Below, in pieces: positions 36,274 through 48,326 of a stretch of 64,000 nucleotides of DNA. Where the stretch lies: contig NC_063160.1 of assembly GCF_020921035.1 (NCBI RefSeq), positions 17,015,095 to 17,079,094 on the forward strand, written 5' to 3'. The position numbers were made by a program, and so were the translations under genes. Below the pieces are notes generated by a model, which saw only the letters and a list, made by a program, of their open reading frames with translations, did not search any database and was not told the DNA's origin. This DNA comes from Rhodamnia argentea. Its lineage: Eukaryota; Streptophyta; Magnoliopsida; Myrtales; Myrtaceae. Each line of letters begins with the position of its first letter. Positions within the stretch are counted from its first letter, which is position 1.

Positions 36274-36981
36274 ATATCATTTATAGAGCAAAATTAAAGA
36301 TAAATTAATACTTGTTCATGGTTTTTATACCATTATTAATATAGTTACAATGTAATCGATTCTTTGCATGGGCTTTGGGGCCCCCGGTCATCAAGTAATA
36401 AGCTTGTACATTAAAGGACAAATACATATGTTTTCGTATGTGTTTTTTTTTTCTTTTTGTCGGGGTTGTTGTTTATAGACGACGAGATGTGGGAATTGAT
36501 TTGCTGGTGCATGAAAGATGAAATCGACGTAAGAGTTACTAACGAGGAGATATTTGATTTTTCAAAACGTTCATTATGCATGTCACAAGAGCCGTCGATG
36601 TTTGAAAATTTGTAATGTTTTTTTTTTTTATCTGATTGGGTAAGAAGTATTTTGGGGCAACTGTTTTTTTTTTTTTTGGGGGGGTGTTGTGGGGGGAGAA
36701 TATTCTTATTAGAATGCGAAGGTCTAATTCCATTAGCCGGTTTTCATTTTCTTATGCGGTTGCTTAATGTGACTATAAAGTATTGTTCGTTCAGCTTGCA
36801 AATGACTTGAACTCAGCTTGATTCTTTTCGAGTTCGAGCACTCAATTGAGAGCTCAAACCTTAAATTACTCAACTTTAGTAAAGTTTATTGATTAATAGT
36901 GTCGACTCGAGTCGAGCTTGAGTTGAGCATCAAGCCCCGGATGTTTTGGTCAAGTCGAGCCCGGGCTTACTATGATAACTT

Positions 36982-37882
36982 GGGAAAACTCCAAATAAGG
37001 TTATGAAGTGCTTTCATTTTCTCAAATAAGTGCCTGCATGGTCTCACTAAGAGCATTTTTGTCATTTAATTGTTTTTTCTCTCTTTTGTTTATTTTTTCC
37101 GCTGCCTTCTCGCTCGTGGTTGGCTATCTCCTCAGACCGACCATAGGCAAGAAGAAGAAGGAAGGGAAATAAAAAAAAAAAGTAAAAAGAAAGAAAAACA
37201 TAAAAAAAAAAGAGGAAAAAATTTAAAATGCCCTTAGTAAGGCATTTCTTTTGAAACAACGAAGGCATTTCAAGCTCTATTGAAAATAAGGTTAAATTCA
37301 TGTTCTTATTTGAAAAAAGGGTTAATACCATGAAAAACCCTAAACTGGTACACTTGTGACAAATTTACCCCAAACTGTTTTTTTGACCACGAAAAACCCT
37401 AAACCGGTACATTTGTGACAAATTTACCCCAAATTATTTTTTTGACCACCAAAAACCCTAAACTGGTATATTTGTGACAAATTTACCTTAAATTAATTCT
37501 TTTGACCACTAAATACCCCAAATTGGTATATATGTGACAAATTTACCCCCCCGTTAAATTGATTTAATATCATGAAAAATCTCAAATTGATAAACATGTG
37601 ACAAACAGAGGGTCAAAACCTCATATTGGTATACCCATCAACTATCACGTGTCACTAAATCAGCAATTTGACAGTTAAATTTAATGAAAATTAACGGAGG
37701 GTAAATTTGTCACATGTGTACTGGTTTAGGATAAATTTGTCCGGTGTGTACCAGTTTGGGATTTTTTGTGGTCAAAAAAATAATTTGGGGTAAATTTGTC
37801 ACAAATGTACCAGTTTAGGGTTTTCCATGGTATTAACTCTTGAAAAAATGATGACATTTCATGCTGTATTTGAAATTTTTCC
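36982..37882. mobile_element. Outer MULE-type MITE carrying a nested MITE
   Basis: Left end GGGAAAACTCCAAATAAGG, right end TTTGAAATTTTTCC. Inverse phrases such as CATTTTCTCAAATAAG and CTTATTTGA mark the arms. The flanks TGATAACTT (36973-36981) and TTATAACTC (37883-37891) match at 7 of 9 positions, an old 9-bp duplication. A different MITE is inserted near its right end at 37319-37839, so the outer element is older. Confidence 0.62.
37319..37839. mobile_element. Mutator-type MITE, copy 2 (GGRTTAATACC family), nested
   Basis: A 521-bp element flanked by a perfect 9-bp duplication TTGAAAAAA at 37310-37318 and 37840-37848. Ends GGGTTAATACCATG and CATGGTATTAACTC are near-perfect inverses, and the match extends past 50 bp. 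The left arm holds four tandem units of about 57 bp built on TGACAAATTTACCCCAAA; the right arm holds fewer. It belongs to the same family as 6004-6463 but is better preserved, so it is probably younger. Confidence 0.85.
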
Positions 37883-38237
37883 TTATAACTCGTTAGAGTT
37901 ACGGTTTCGAGCCTTGAATGTCAGAGGCGAGTCGAGCCGAGCCGAGCCGAGCCGAATTAATTCGAGGTCTAATCGTATTGCGTGAAATGCAATGAAACAA
38001 TTCACTCGGCCTCAAGAGTCGGCCCAAATATTCGGCCCATGTAGCCCAAGCCCCTTACATCCGTCGTCCTTACCTTTGAACCGCCTCTTTTCCCATTTCC
38101 AAGCCATCAACGTCGTCGCTCGCCATCATCAATCGGTAGCGATTTGCCGAGATTGCTCCGACCATAAACCCTTAAACCCCATTTCGTCGCCGTCTCAGTT
38201 ATCATACCTCACCGCCGAATCCTTCCATCGTCGGAAG

Positions 38238-41200
38238 ATGGTCGACAACAAGCGGAAACGCGGCCGTCCGTCCAAGCCTCCGCCCAATGAATCCGCAGAA
38301 ACCACCGACCACCAGCATCCCAACGCCGCCGCCGTTCCCGTCGCCGCGACGGCGAATTCAAACGACAGCGCCTCGGCGTCCGCGTCGGAGAAGACGATGA
38401 ACGCCGACCCTCCCTCGACCCGCCGCGGCAGGGGTCGGCCCCGGAGGAAGACGGAGCACCGATCGCCTGAGCACTGGAGCTCTCGCTTCGCCGAGCAGAA
38501 CGGTGACTGCTCTTTGGCGGTCGTGGTCGGTGGCGGTGGTGAAGACAGGGGTTTGGAGCTCGAGGGGACGGAGCCGTCGCCCATGCCGATGCCGAAGTGG
38601 GAGAACGTTGCGAGGGTTGTCCCTGCGATGGACGCGGTTGTGAAGGTGTTTTGCGTGCATACGGAGCCGAATTTCTCGCTCCCGTGGCAGCGTAAGAGGC
38701 AGTACAGCAGCAGCAGCAGCGGATTCATTATCGGAGGTAGGAGAGTGCTGACCAATGCGCATTCCGTGGAGCACCACACTCAGGTGAAGGTGAAGAAGCG
38801 TGGCTCTGATACGAAGTATCTGGCTACTGTTCTCGCTATTGGGACCGAGTGTGACATCGGTAAGTGATATGGGATTGTCCCATGAGGTTTGAGGTGATTG
38901 AGTGTTTTATATTTACGGTAGTGTGGCGCGTGTAAATTCGTTAATGGGATGTGATGGAGAGGGCTTTTGTGTGGCCATGCTCGTGTGCTTGTAGCTTTTA
39001 TCTCCATTGCCGATGTAGTTGGTATGATTTTGGTAAGACCGTTGAGGAACTGGAATTGAGGAGATGATAGGAGCGAGAGGTTCCTGTGGATATCATGTGT
39101 GAATCTTTGATATCTAATGAGGAACAGTGTGCACATATTTTCAGATTTAAATGCTTTGAATTAGGAGGTTTAGCTACGGCTCTGTTTGTTTCGAGGAAAA
39201 TGGACGATTTGGAAAGTATTTTCTTCAAAAATATATTTTGTATTGCTTGAAATAACTAGTAAATGGAAAATGTTTTCGTTATCAGTAACAACTTAGGCTC
39301 TGTTTATTTTGCGGAGAATAGGTAATTTGGAGAATATTTTCCTGAAAATGATTCCGTGTATCGCTTGAAATAATTAGTCCATGAAAAATATTTTCATTAC
39401 CGGCAACAGTTTGTGTCTAAACGTTTGCGTAGACGATGAAAATATGTTTCGTTCATTCATTTTTACAAGCCATATAGGCGATCACTTTCTAGAAAATGTT
39501 TTCCAATCACTCATTTTCTGCGAAACAAACGGAGCCTTATGTCTAAATGTTTTCGTAGATGATATATTCGTTGATTCATTTTTCTAAGCGATACAAGCAA
39601 TCGTTTTAGGAAAATTTTTGTCAAATCATTCATTTTTTGCAAAACAAATAGAGCCTAAATGAGAACATATTTGCTGTTTTTCTTTTATCTGATCACCAGA
39701 AAATATTTCTTTGCAATTTGACTGCCCTTTAGTAAAGGTGATTACTTGTTAGAAATTGGTAAGCTATTTTCTTTTCAGATCATTGAGTTAAAAGCACCTT
39801 TGTATCTTGCTATTGTTTCAGCATTGCTCACAGTCAACAATGATGAGTTCTGGGAAGGATTTGCGCCTGTGGAGTTCGGAGACCTACCTGCACTTCAAGA
39901 TGCTGTCACTGTGGTGGGTTATCCTATTGGTGGAGATACAATATCCGTGACAAGTGGTGTCGTGTCACGTATGGAGATGCTCTCCTATGCCCATGGGTCA
40001 ACTGAGCTCCTGGGAGTGCAGGTTATTTGATACAGTCATAACTGTTTTTTCGCTTGCGATGGCTGGGATTCTCATGTTTGTGTGGGAATTCTCCTGCAGA
40101 TAGATGCAGCTATAAATTCAGGAAATTCTGGTGGCCCTGCATTTAATGACAAGGGAAAATGTGTGGGTATTGCATTTCAGTCGCTTAAACACGAAGATGT
40201 AGAGAATATCGGTTATATTATTCCAACACCAGTCATCATGCACTTCATTCATGATTATGAGAAGAATGGGTTGTACACAGGTGCTTCTATCTTTGAATGT
40301 ACTTTACTTCTAAGCTGGTCGTGCCATTAGCTGGATTTTTTGTAAACGATCGTGAAAGAAATTTGTTCATTTATCCTTTTAACATCTCTTTTCTGTTTCT
40401 CTTTAGGGGAAAAAACACTTTTCCAGCTATACATTCTGTGGTTTTTCTGTGGAATTGTTAAAATGCATGGATGCACTTGATTATTGTGGCCCTCGAAATG
40501 ATCTTGTCGTGATGTCTTATTTCATGGTTGATCATTTCATGTCAGGGTTCCCCATTCTTGGAGTTGAGTGGCAGAAGATGGAAAATCCTGATCTACGCAT
40601 GGCCATGGGAATGAAACTGGATAAGAAAGGCGTCCGAATTAGGAGAATTGAGCCTACAGCTCCAGAATCACATGTCCTTAGGCCATCTGATGTTATCCTC
40701 AGCTTTGATGGGATTAATATTGCTAATGATGGGACAGGTAAATACAGCCTCTGCTCTTACTCTCTTACTTTAGCAAGCTGCTTCTGTTTCTCTGTCGGCA
40801 TTTGTAGAGCAGAATGCTGATTGTTGTTGCTATTGTTAGTGTATTCCTAAACTTTGAGAAACCAAAGGACTTACTAGACCTATTCGATGAAAAAAATTCC
40901 AATGCCGTTGGAATCTGCATGAATATCTCATGTGAAATCTCGGGCATATGCCTAGCAGGATGTTGGCAGGACTCCTCTGGTAATTTGAGCATTCCTGCTT
41001 TGGATTTTGATTTACCTATAGCAGGTATCTGGGGGCATTGTAAACCTCTCCAACTCTGATTTCTTCCAGAATTGATCCACCTGACTCTGTCAGTGACACT
41101 TGTAAAATGAAGAATTAAGTTTGCAATCACCAGATGTACTGGCTAGAATGCATGCCTTTGTGCAATTCAACAAGAAGATGACCATAATTATGGTAGTCGA

Positions 41201-43568
41201 TTACTCTAATTACTCTCTGCATGCCAACTTGGTTTAAGATTTAAAGATGTCTTTACTATTTATAATTGTGCTTTTTCATTAAATCTTTATTCCTTGATGC
41301 TGTATATTGACATCTCTTTGGATCCTCCTCAGTTCCATTCAGGCATGGAGAGCGCATAGGTTTCAGTTATCTGGTTTCCCAAAAATACACTGGGGATAAA
41401 GCTCATGTGAAAGTTCTCCGAAAGTCGAAGACTCTTGAATTTGACATAAAACTTGCCACTCACAAACGGCTCATCCCTGCACATATTAGTGGGAAACCAC
41501 CCTCTTATTACATAATCGCTGGATTTGTTTTTTCCGCTGTATCTGTTCCATATCTCCGTTCAGAGGTGAATATTTTCTCTCTCTCTCTCTCTCTCTCTCT
41601 CCCCCCACAAGATACACTGTGTATGGGCGTGCTGCTTGTGTGCAATGCATATGTGGCTGGCAGGCTGTGTGGGTCTGTGTATGATTGATGGTTTCAGTGG
41701 CAGTTACTCTTTATCTATCTGATTTAGTGATTTTGGTATTCTGCTTCCACACTCATTTGGAGATATTTATGATTTATCTTCAATCTAATTGTCGTTGCAT
41801 TTGCCTGTTTGCCTGGTCTTGCATGTATTGTGTTCTTTACAGATACCTATTTTGTTTATCAATGGCAGTAGATAGTTTAGTGGATTAGCTCTCTACTAGC
41901 TGGTATTGGTTTGTAGAGCACTCATTTCAACATAAAGCTGCTACTCACAGATGCATATAATAGTGAGATAAACCGCGAGATCCTTTTGAACCTGTTATAA
42001 TAGGAAAGCGTTATATCTTGTTCAATTGCCGTAGATGAAAGCAATCCAATTTATTCTCAAATGAGGAAAGTTCTTCATGGCCATTGTTTGAGGACTTAAC
42101 CCTCAGGTTCAACTACCAATTCTCTATCGAACAAGGAACATGCCGAGCCATATTTTACTAAGAAATAGATAGATCATCCTACCAGTGGGGTAGAGGTGAT
42201 TCCAACTGGAAAAGATTATGAAAATAGATTGTCGAGACCCAACCTTGCTTTTGGTATACAGACCCCTCCCTAGCTTGTAGAGTTTGGCAATCTTGACTCA
42301 TCATGAAAATGCCATTAGGATCCAGAGAGCTAACCCCTACTTGGGGCCTTTGGTTTCCCACTGTATACCTGAATGGATCTTTATTTGATACCAGTTTCGG
42401 GATACAAATGTTGTCATAGTTGTTCTGTGATAGTGATTTCCTGATTTCGTGTGGATGATGTTAAAAAATAATCCATTAGGTTCTATATGCCAGTCTGAGT
42501 AAATTCTTGGGTAGCCATTTTGTTGCTCACCTGGGCCAATCTTTTTGCTATAGGGTTCTGTCAATCAAGTATGAGGGCTTCAGTACTGGCTGCCTCCCCG
42601 GCATAGAGTATTTAAACATAGGACATTGGTTATTCTTAGGTTTGGTATAATGGACTATCTGCTCAGGCTTCACTGGATTAGGTTTTTCTACCTTAACACG
42701 TCTGTTTCTTTGCATGCCATTCAATACTTAGTGGAGATGTAATGGTTGAATTTGAGCACTGAGCACAACATGGAACATGCCCAGCTAACTAAGATATACA
42801 TCATTGTGGATTTTATGAATTAGTAGCGACAAAAAGTTCATGGTGCTTATGTGCTTTAGTAGTAGAGTCCATCGTTGGTTGAGTTAACTTCATTGTTCGT
42901 GTGTTATTTTATTAATTGCTCCAGTATGGGAAGGACTATGAATTTGATGCTCCAGTCAAACTGTTGGACAAGCTTCTTCATTCCATGGCAGAATCCGTAG
43001 ATGAACAGCTTGTTGTTGTATCTCAGGTTCTTTCCCCCCTCCAGCCCTACTCTGATAACTGGCTATATTGAGCAACTTGTCGTATTGATGATGCACTTGC
43101 TTTCATTCCCTATTTCACATTATCTTTTTTTGTGATAGGTCCTTGTTGCAGACATAAATATTGGATATGAAGACATTGTCAATACTCAGGTTGTGGATGG
43201 TTTGGTACAAATTGGTTGGACATATTGTTTTTGGTGCTTTCAAATGTCTCACAGTGACTTATGAGGTTGTTATGTGGATTTAGGTCCTTGCTTTCAATGG
43301 CAAGCCTGTAAAGAATCTGAAGAGTTTGGCCAACATGGTGGAGACCTGTGAGGATGAATATTTACGTTTTGACCTAGAATATCAGCAGGTACAATTCTCT
43401 TTCTCACCTCATCTCTCCCGTGTCTTCAAGAAATTACTACTTATCTTCCTCTTGATCGTCTGTTTACAGGTAGTTGTGCTAAAGACCAAAACTGCCAAGG
43501 TTGCAACTTCAGATATACTAACGACCCATTGTATACCTTCTGCCATGTCTGATGACCTCAAAGCCTAG
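38238..43568 (+). CDS. DEGP9: Deg/HtrA serine protease DEGP9 (Do-like 9)
   Basis: ATP-independent serine protease; Arabidopsis Deg9 is nuclear/nucleolar. Exons: 38238-38859, 39822-40021, 40100-40280, 40546-40737, 41333-41565, 42925-43026, 43139-43189, 43284-43388, 43470-43568, giving 594 aa, close to the Arabidopsis length. The N-terminus has two AT-hook/NLS-like basic cores ([19 protein letters not shown]) in a Ser/Ala/Pro-rich tail. The trypsin-like domain has His175 in LTNAHSV, Asp206 in TECDIALL and Ser284 in [10 protein letters not shown], so the triad is complete. PDZ domains follow: FPILGVEWQ with [11 protein letters not shown], then a second C-terminal region from [12 protein letters not shown] to [12 protein letters not shown] chose the ATG at 38238 because [11 protein letters not shown] matches the family start, but the frame is open from an ATG at 37992. 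Intron 1 carries two nested MITEs. Confidence 0.95.
39178..39655. mobile_element. Outer Harbinger-like MITE in DEGP9 intron 1
   Basis: Left end GGCTCTGTTTGTTTCG, right end GCAAAACAAATAGAGCC, an inverted pair. A second MITE of the same family occupies 39296-39536, nearly in its centre, so the order is left A, left B, right B, right A. Flanks TAC and TAA give no exact duplication. No coding capacity. Confidence 0.7.
39296..39536. mobile_element. Inner Harbinger-like MITE with TTA duplication
   Basis: A 241-bp element with inverted ends GGCTCTGTTTATTTTGCG and TGCGAAACAAACGGAGCC, flanked on both sides by TTA (39293-39295 and 39537-39539). A 3-bp TTA/TAA duplication is the mark of PIF/Harbinger (Tourist-like) elements. 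It lies inside its relative at 39178-39655. Confidence 0.75.
41576..41601. repeat. CT microsatellite 10 nt inside DEGP9 intron 5
   Basis: A CT run on the sense strand, starting 10 nt after the donor GTGAAT at 41566 and followed by a C run. Same placement as in three other introns of this window. Confidence 0.92.
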
Positions 43569-44115
43569 TTCATGAAGATCTGGTGCATGAAGTTACTGTC
43601 ACGGATATTACTGCAAGTCTGTGATTTAAGCTCTCTCCTCTTTATATGTTGGACAATCAAGTAGGGGCTGTGAAATCAACTTGCATTAGAGTAGCAAGCT
43701 AAACAGACTCGGGAGCTTCAGAGGTTTTATGTGAGCCATGCGCTACCAATGGTGTTGATCCTCGGATTTCAATGTATCGTCAGCCAAGGGGTGGGAGCTA
43801 TTTTGCTGTGCACTCCCTTAAATTTGTACTCAAATTTTCGTCGATTGGAAGGGAGCGGATGTGAAAAGGGGAGGGCATATGCTTATGCTTGTTTTCTGTT
43901 GGTCTAGTAGAGCAGGAATTTGACTTGAAACATATACATGTAATGTCAATACCGGAACAGTTAGCACAGAGCAAAGCATTTTCAAGTGGGGTGAACCATT
44001 GTGTTCACGAACTTCCTACGCAAGTGCATAAATTTACCATTTTAAACACCATCGCTCTGTAGTCTTTGCTTTGGATTTTGCTCATTCGACTAAAACAGCT
44101 ACGATCTTATTGGCC

Positions 44116-44520
44116 TCAGACCCGTGGATTCGGCAGATGATTTCTTAGGTCTAGGCAAGTAACTGAACAAGCATATGATTGGAACAGGACCTCCTGTAGA
44201 GACGAGAACAAACCCTTCTGGTTTGAAAGCTCTGCTTCTGTGGAGAAGACGACGCCTGTCTTGACGTAGGATAGATCGAGAGTGAAGTTTGGACCATTTT
44301 CATGCAGATTTATGCAATCTATTTGGAAAATTACATCCTCCGTACTCACAGCTTCAACAAAGGTTAAAGGAGGACAAGTAAATCTAAAACCTGGTTGCGC
44401 TGACGCCTGTATTGTAGTTGGACCATTCGAACTTTCATTGTCAAGGTAAGGGAAAATCATGTTGGCTGATGACGATGTGAAGGTGCGGTTTCCCTCAAAG
44501 AAAGATAGCTGCAGCGACAT
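44116..44520 (-). other. Unidentified open frame downstream of the WAT1-related gene
   Basis: About 135 codons are open on the minus strand, ending at 44116. Residues include a Ser/Thr-rich start (GNRTFTSSSANMIFPYLDNE), then a hydrophobic-polar mix (RFTCPPLTFVEAVSTEDVIF). I do not recognise a family. A GCTGCAG acceptor-like site lies just upstream at about 44512, so it could be an exon, or it could be untranslated sequence or a gene remnant. Composition is not strikingly non-coding. Confidence 0.2.
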
Positions 44521-44610
44521 AAATCGAAAGTAACTTTTCCACATAAATCCAGATATATACATATCGAAACGGATTCCGCGACAGAGACTTATGAGGATCC
44601 GTCGCTCCTC

Positions 44611-44736
44611 CGTTCGTCCAAATCACATGCCAATTTCGTACTTGGGATCGAGACCTTTGATTTACGTCTCTCTCTCGGTGGTCCTTCATTTCGTTCACAT
44701 CGCATGCCAATTTTACACTTGGATTGAGACCTTTCA
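44611..44736. repeat. Two-copy imperfect tandem repeat
   Basis: Two segments of about 46-50 bp, at 44611-44661 and 44691-44736, share the phrases CACATGCCAATTT / CGCATGCCAATTTT and GATCGAGACCTTT / GATTGAGACCTTT with a period near 80 bp. The spacer holds a CTCTCTC tract. Confidence 0.65.
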
Positions 44737-44880
44737 TCTCCATTTCGCAATTTAAATGTCTGGCACCGTCACTTTCGACTAAAAAGCTATGATACCTATA
44801 CATCCCTTTTCCTATATCTATATATATTGCCACAAGTTTCTGAGCACTGTGTTGCTCCATTCTATCTGAAGAAGTTTGAT

Positions 44881-47800
44881 CTACACTTCATCCACCTTAT
44901 AATTTTGCAGTAGAGGGACCTTCTCGGAGGGTGCTGAGACCGTCCGGCTCTCTCCAACCTCCTCAACAGTCTGCTCTTTTGCCTTTCCCCACATTACGGT
45001 ATAGAACCCGAACGATATAATTGTCACCCCAATGAGACTGCAAAGTTTCGGCACATGGAAACAAGCATTATTTCAAAAGCCGCAAGTAAGAAAATATATT
45101 GAACTTAGCCAAAAGGAGGTCGTGTCTGAAACTGACAGTAAGAGCCTACCCAGTCATCAAAGTCATAATGCATATAAAGAGCAGAATGATCGGTGAAATC
45201 TCAGTACGTCATCTTTATACCAAAAAGGTGAGATGTATAGGGGTGTGCACTATTTAACATTTGATTTTCTTTTAGCATTTCTCAATATCTTACCTTCCGA
45301 GATGAAGTGTGTCACCAAGAAAGAAGACGCCCATGGCAACCGCAATGGCTATTGACAACGGCTTGAAAAGTGCAGCATAGAAAGGACCTTTTGTGCGGAT
45401 TGCCCAAGCATGTACAGAGTTGTTCAAGCCTGACCCAAAAAGTCCCTAAACGCAAAGCGAGGGTTAAAACACCTTGATCAAATAGAGTAGCATCTACTCA
45501 GGTCTTTTTCTCTTACCGAGCATATTACAGATGCCAGTCCTATGTCCCTTACTCTCCAAGCATTCATATCGCGTTCCGTAACTAAAGCGACAGTCGCAGC
45601 TACGAAGGTCACGATTACGTTATAAAAGAAAACCACGGTCAGTTCGTCTGGATACTCCTTCATTATCTGTGCCTGTAAGATTATGTATTGAGGCCTCTCG
45701 CTCATGTTGAGTCTAATTATGAACTGAAAGAAAGGCAGAGTTGTATTGCATACCTGAACAATGTACCACAAGGTAACTAGAATATATTCAGCTGTGAGAA
45801 GAGACCCTCCAATGATCCAGTCAATGTTCGACGCGTGCAGAATCCGATTAAGCGAGAGAGAAGGTTTTGTACCAATAATAATCGGTGGACCCACATATAG
45901 AGTGACAACAAATGCACCAGATATTGATACTATGGTACCAATGACCTTGGCCTGACTGCTGCTTCTCCTCAATGATACATACTCCATCCTTTTGGCAGGG
46001 GAAAAAGGCAAAAAGAGCCAAAAAAAAAAAAAAAAAACACGTTTGAGCAAGCATAGATATTAACTCTGGTGTTTATAGTATTGCTTCTGCACTCGGAAAC
46101 TACTGAGTTCAGTACTTTAGTTGACACGAAAGCATTATGAAACTCCACACTCTTAATCATTTCTGAACAATGCTAGAATTATTACAACCGGTCTACGGAA
46201 AAAATTTAAAAAAGGGCCCCAAGTGCCATTATTGTCTCAAATAAGAGTTTGAAGTGGACTTTATTTCAAATAAGGGTCCGAAGTGCCATTATTGTCTCAA
46301 AGAAGGGCCTGAAGTGCCATTATTATCTCAAAGAAGGATTTGAAGTAAACTTTATTTCAAATAAGGGTCTGAAGTGTCATTATTATCTCAAAGAAGGGCC
46401 TGAAGTAGTTATGGTTGTTTCAAATAAGGGCCTCATCTCGCCAGCCGGCCGGCTGGCCAAATTTTCCGGCCGATCAAGGGTATTTTTGTAAAATTATAAA
46501 TTTAATCTAATTTTTTTGTTAAATTAAATTAGAAAAAAAGGTAAAAACACAAGTTGGAGGATCGACCTCTCGCTTGTGGTCGTAGCCCCACCACCGGTGG
46601 GGCGGTGATTACGGCTATCGGGGTTGCCGGCGCCTCGGCGGGGGTTGGTGACCCCATCGACCATCGGGGAGGGCCGCGACCCTCTCTCAGATCTAGGCGA
46701 GGGTCGGTGACCCTCGTCCAGGTTCAGCCGAGGGCCGCGGCCATCGGCCGGCACCAGCCCGGGGTAGACGGCGGCCTCCAATCCACCCCCGGTCCCGGCC
46801 AATGGCTACGGCCCTCGGCCAAACCTCGGCTCAACTTGGGCGAGGGCCGCCGACCCTTGCCCATATCTGTGAGAGGGTCGCGGCCCTCTCCCGGCCGAGG
46901 CGAGGGCCTACTAGCCCTCGCCAATGGTCGGTGAAGTTGTTGGCCCCCACCGAGGCGCCGGCCCGGTGGGGCGGCTGCCTGTGTGTTACCTTTTTTTTTT
47001 TTTTTTTCAAACTCTTAAAAAAATAGAAAAAGAAAAAAATAAGTTAAAATAGTAAATGACCAAAATACCCCTAATTAAAGTAACTCGGACTCTTTTTTTA
47101 GATTAATATAGTCACTTCAGGCCCTTATTTGAAATAATATGCACTTCATGCCCTTTTTTTATACAATAAGGGCATTTCGGGCCCTTATTTAAAATAATAT
47201 CCACTTCAAACCCTTATTTGAGAAAATAAAGGCACTTAGGGCCTTTTTTTGAAATTTTCCCCCAGTCTACTAAATTGGTATACCTAGTGACGAGGTAGAT
47301 TTCAATCAGGCATTTAAAGAAGTGACTCATATACAATTATCTAAAAATCGTCTGTCACGGCACTTGATATGCCAATTTGGTAAACAGGTCTTACTACACC
47401 TAGCATTGTTCATTCCTTTGCGGACATTATCGCAGAATATTTCAGAGACAGAGTTCCAAGATTTCTGAAACTGAGCCGGACCAAGCCTGGGAAAATATTA
47501 CTATTAGGAAGGCTCAAGCTCATGCTTTGGTGAGACCACCATTGGCCCAAAGGCTCCAAAAGCACTGAAAGCAGCTTGTCACATAAACAGATAAAAGCAA
47601 GGGAGAAAAAGAAAGTGGAGTCTCTTTGATGAGACAGGGCACTCTGCTGAAAAGAACTAGGCAACTGCCACTTGAACTTTTTCAAAGCGGACAGAACTTA
47701 AAGACCCTTTGCTTCGCATCGGAGAATATGGTAGTTGATGATTCTTTGATTGGAACCATCTGTTTTTTTTTTTTTTTTTTTCCGTTCATCTCGGGAAGGG

Positions 47801-48285
47801 TGTTTCAGTAGCTTCACGAGAGGGGAAGAAGAACCTGAAAAGTATGGCAAGTATGAAAGTGAAAGCAGGGGTGAGGTTGCTGATAGCTGAAGCAAGCGTT
47901 GGAGAGCTGAAATTGATCCCCGTGTATCCCAGGATCTGTGACGAGCTCCTGGTTCCACCCAAAAAGACAAACAGAAAATCAGAGACGACAAAGAGAAGCA
48001 GTCGGTCTGATCAAATTTCCAAGAGCTATGAAACCCATTCCTTGGTTTCATCTTTCCCCTGAGAAATTTGCACAAACAATCTCAAAACTTTCTCAGGAAA
48101 CCATTCATTAATTGAACTGAAGATGAATGGGTAGGAGTAAACTGATGTACCCAATGAGCCCAAGAAGACCAATCTTGGCAAGGACGGGCCTGCTGAGAGG
48201 GGGAAGCGTTCTTGATCTGCAAAAAAGCATTAACAAGAAATGGTCAGCTAATAGCTCGACCCAGAAATCTTCTCTTTTTTCCTTT

Positions 48286-48326
<41 letters not shown>

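Larger units (their letters stand above)
36274..38237. other. Intergenic between TBL and DEGP9
   Basis: The left end should be the TBL 3' UTR. 36982-37882 is an inverted-repeat element carrying a second one (37319-37839) inside. 37890-37965 holds a short GAGCC-type repeat (gagtcgagccgagccgagccgag is compressible to CGAGC units). The DEGP9 5' UTR and promoter should lie at about 37890-38237. That stretch also stays open in the DEGP9 frame from an ATG at 37992. Confidence 0.55.
43569..44880. other. Convergent intergenic region DEGP9 / WAT1-related gene
   Basis: The left part should be the DEGP9 3' UTR and the right end the 3' UTR of the leftward WAT1-related gene. Between them lies an unassigned minus-strand ORF (44116-44520) and a two-copy tandem repeat (44611-44736). 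No other coding signal. Confidence 0.5.

Noticed and set aside
46524-46934. Overlapping ORFs of 66-126 codons on both strands
   Set aside because: They lie in the GC-rich core of a MITE and are open on both strands because of composition. No protein family was recognised.
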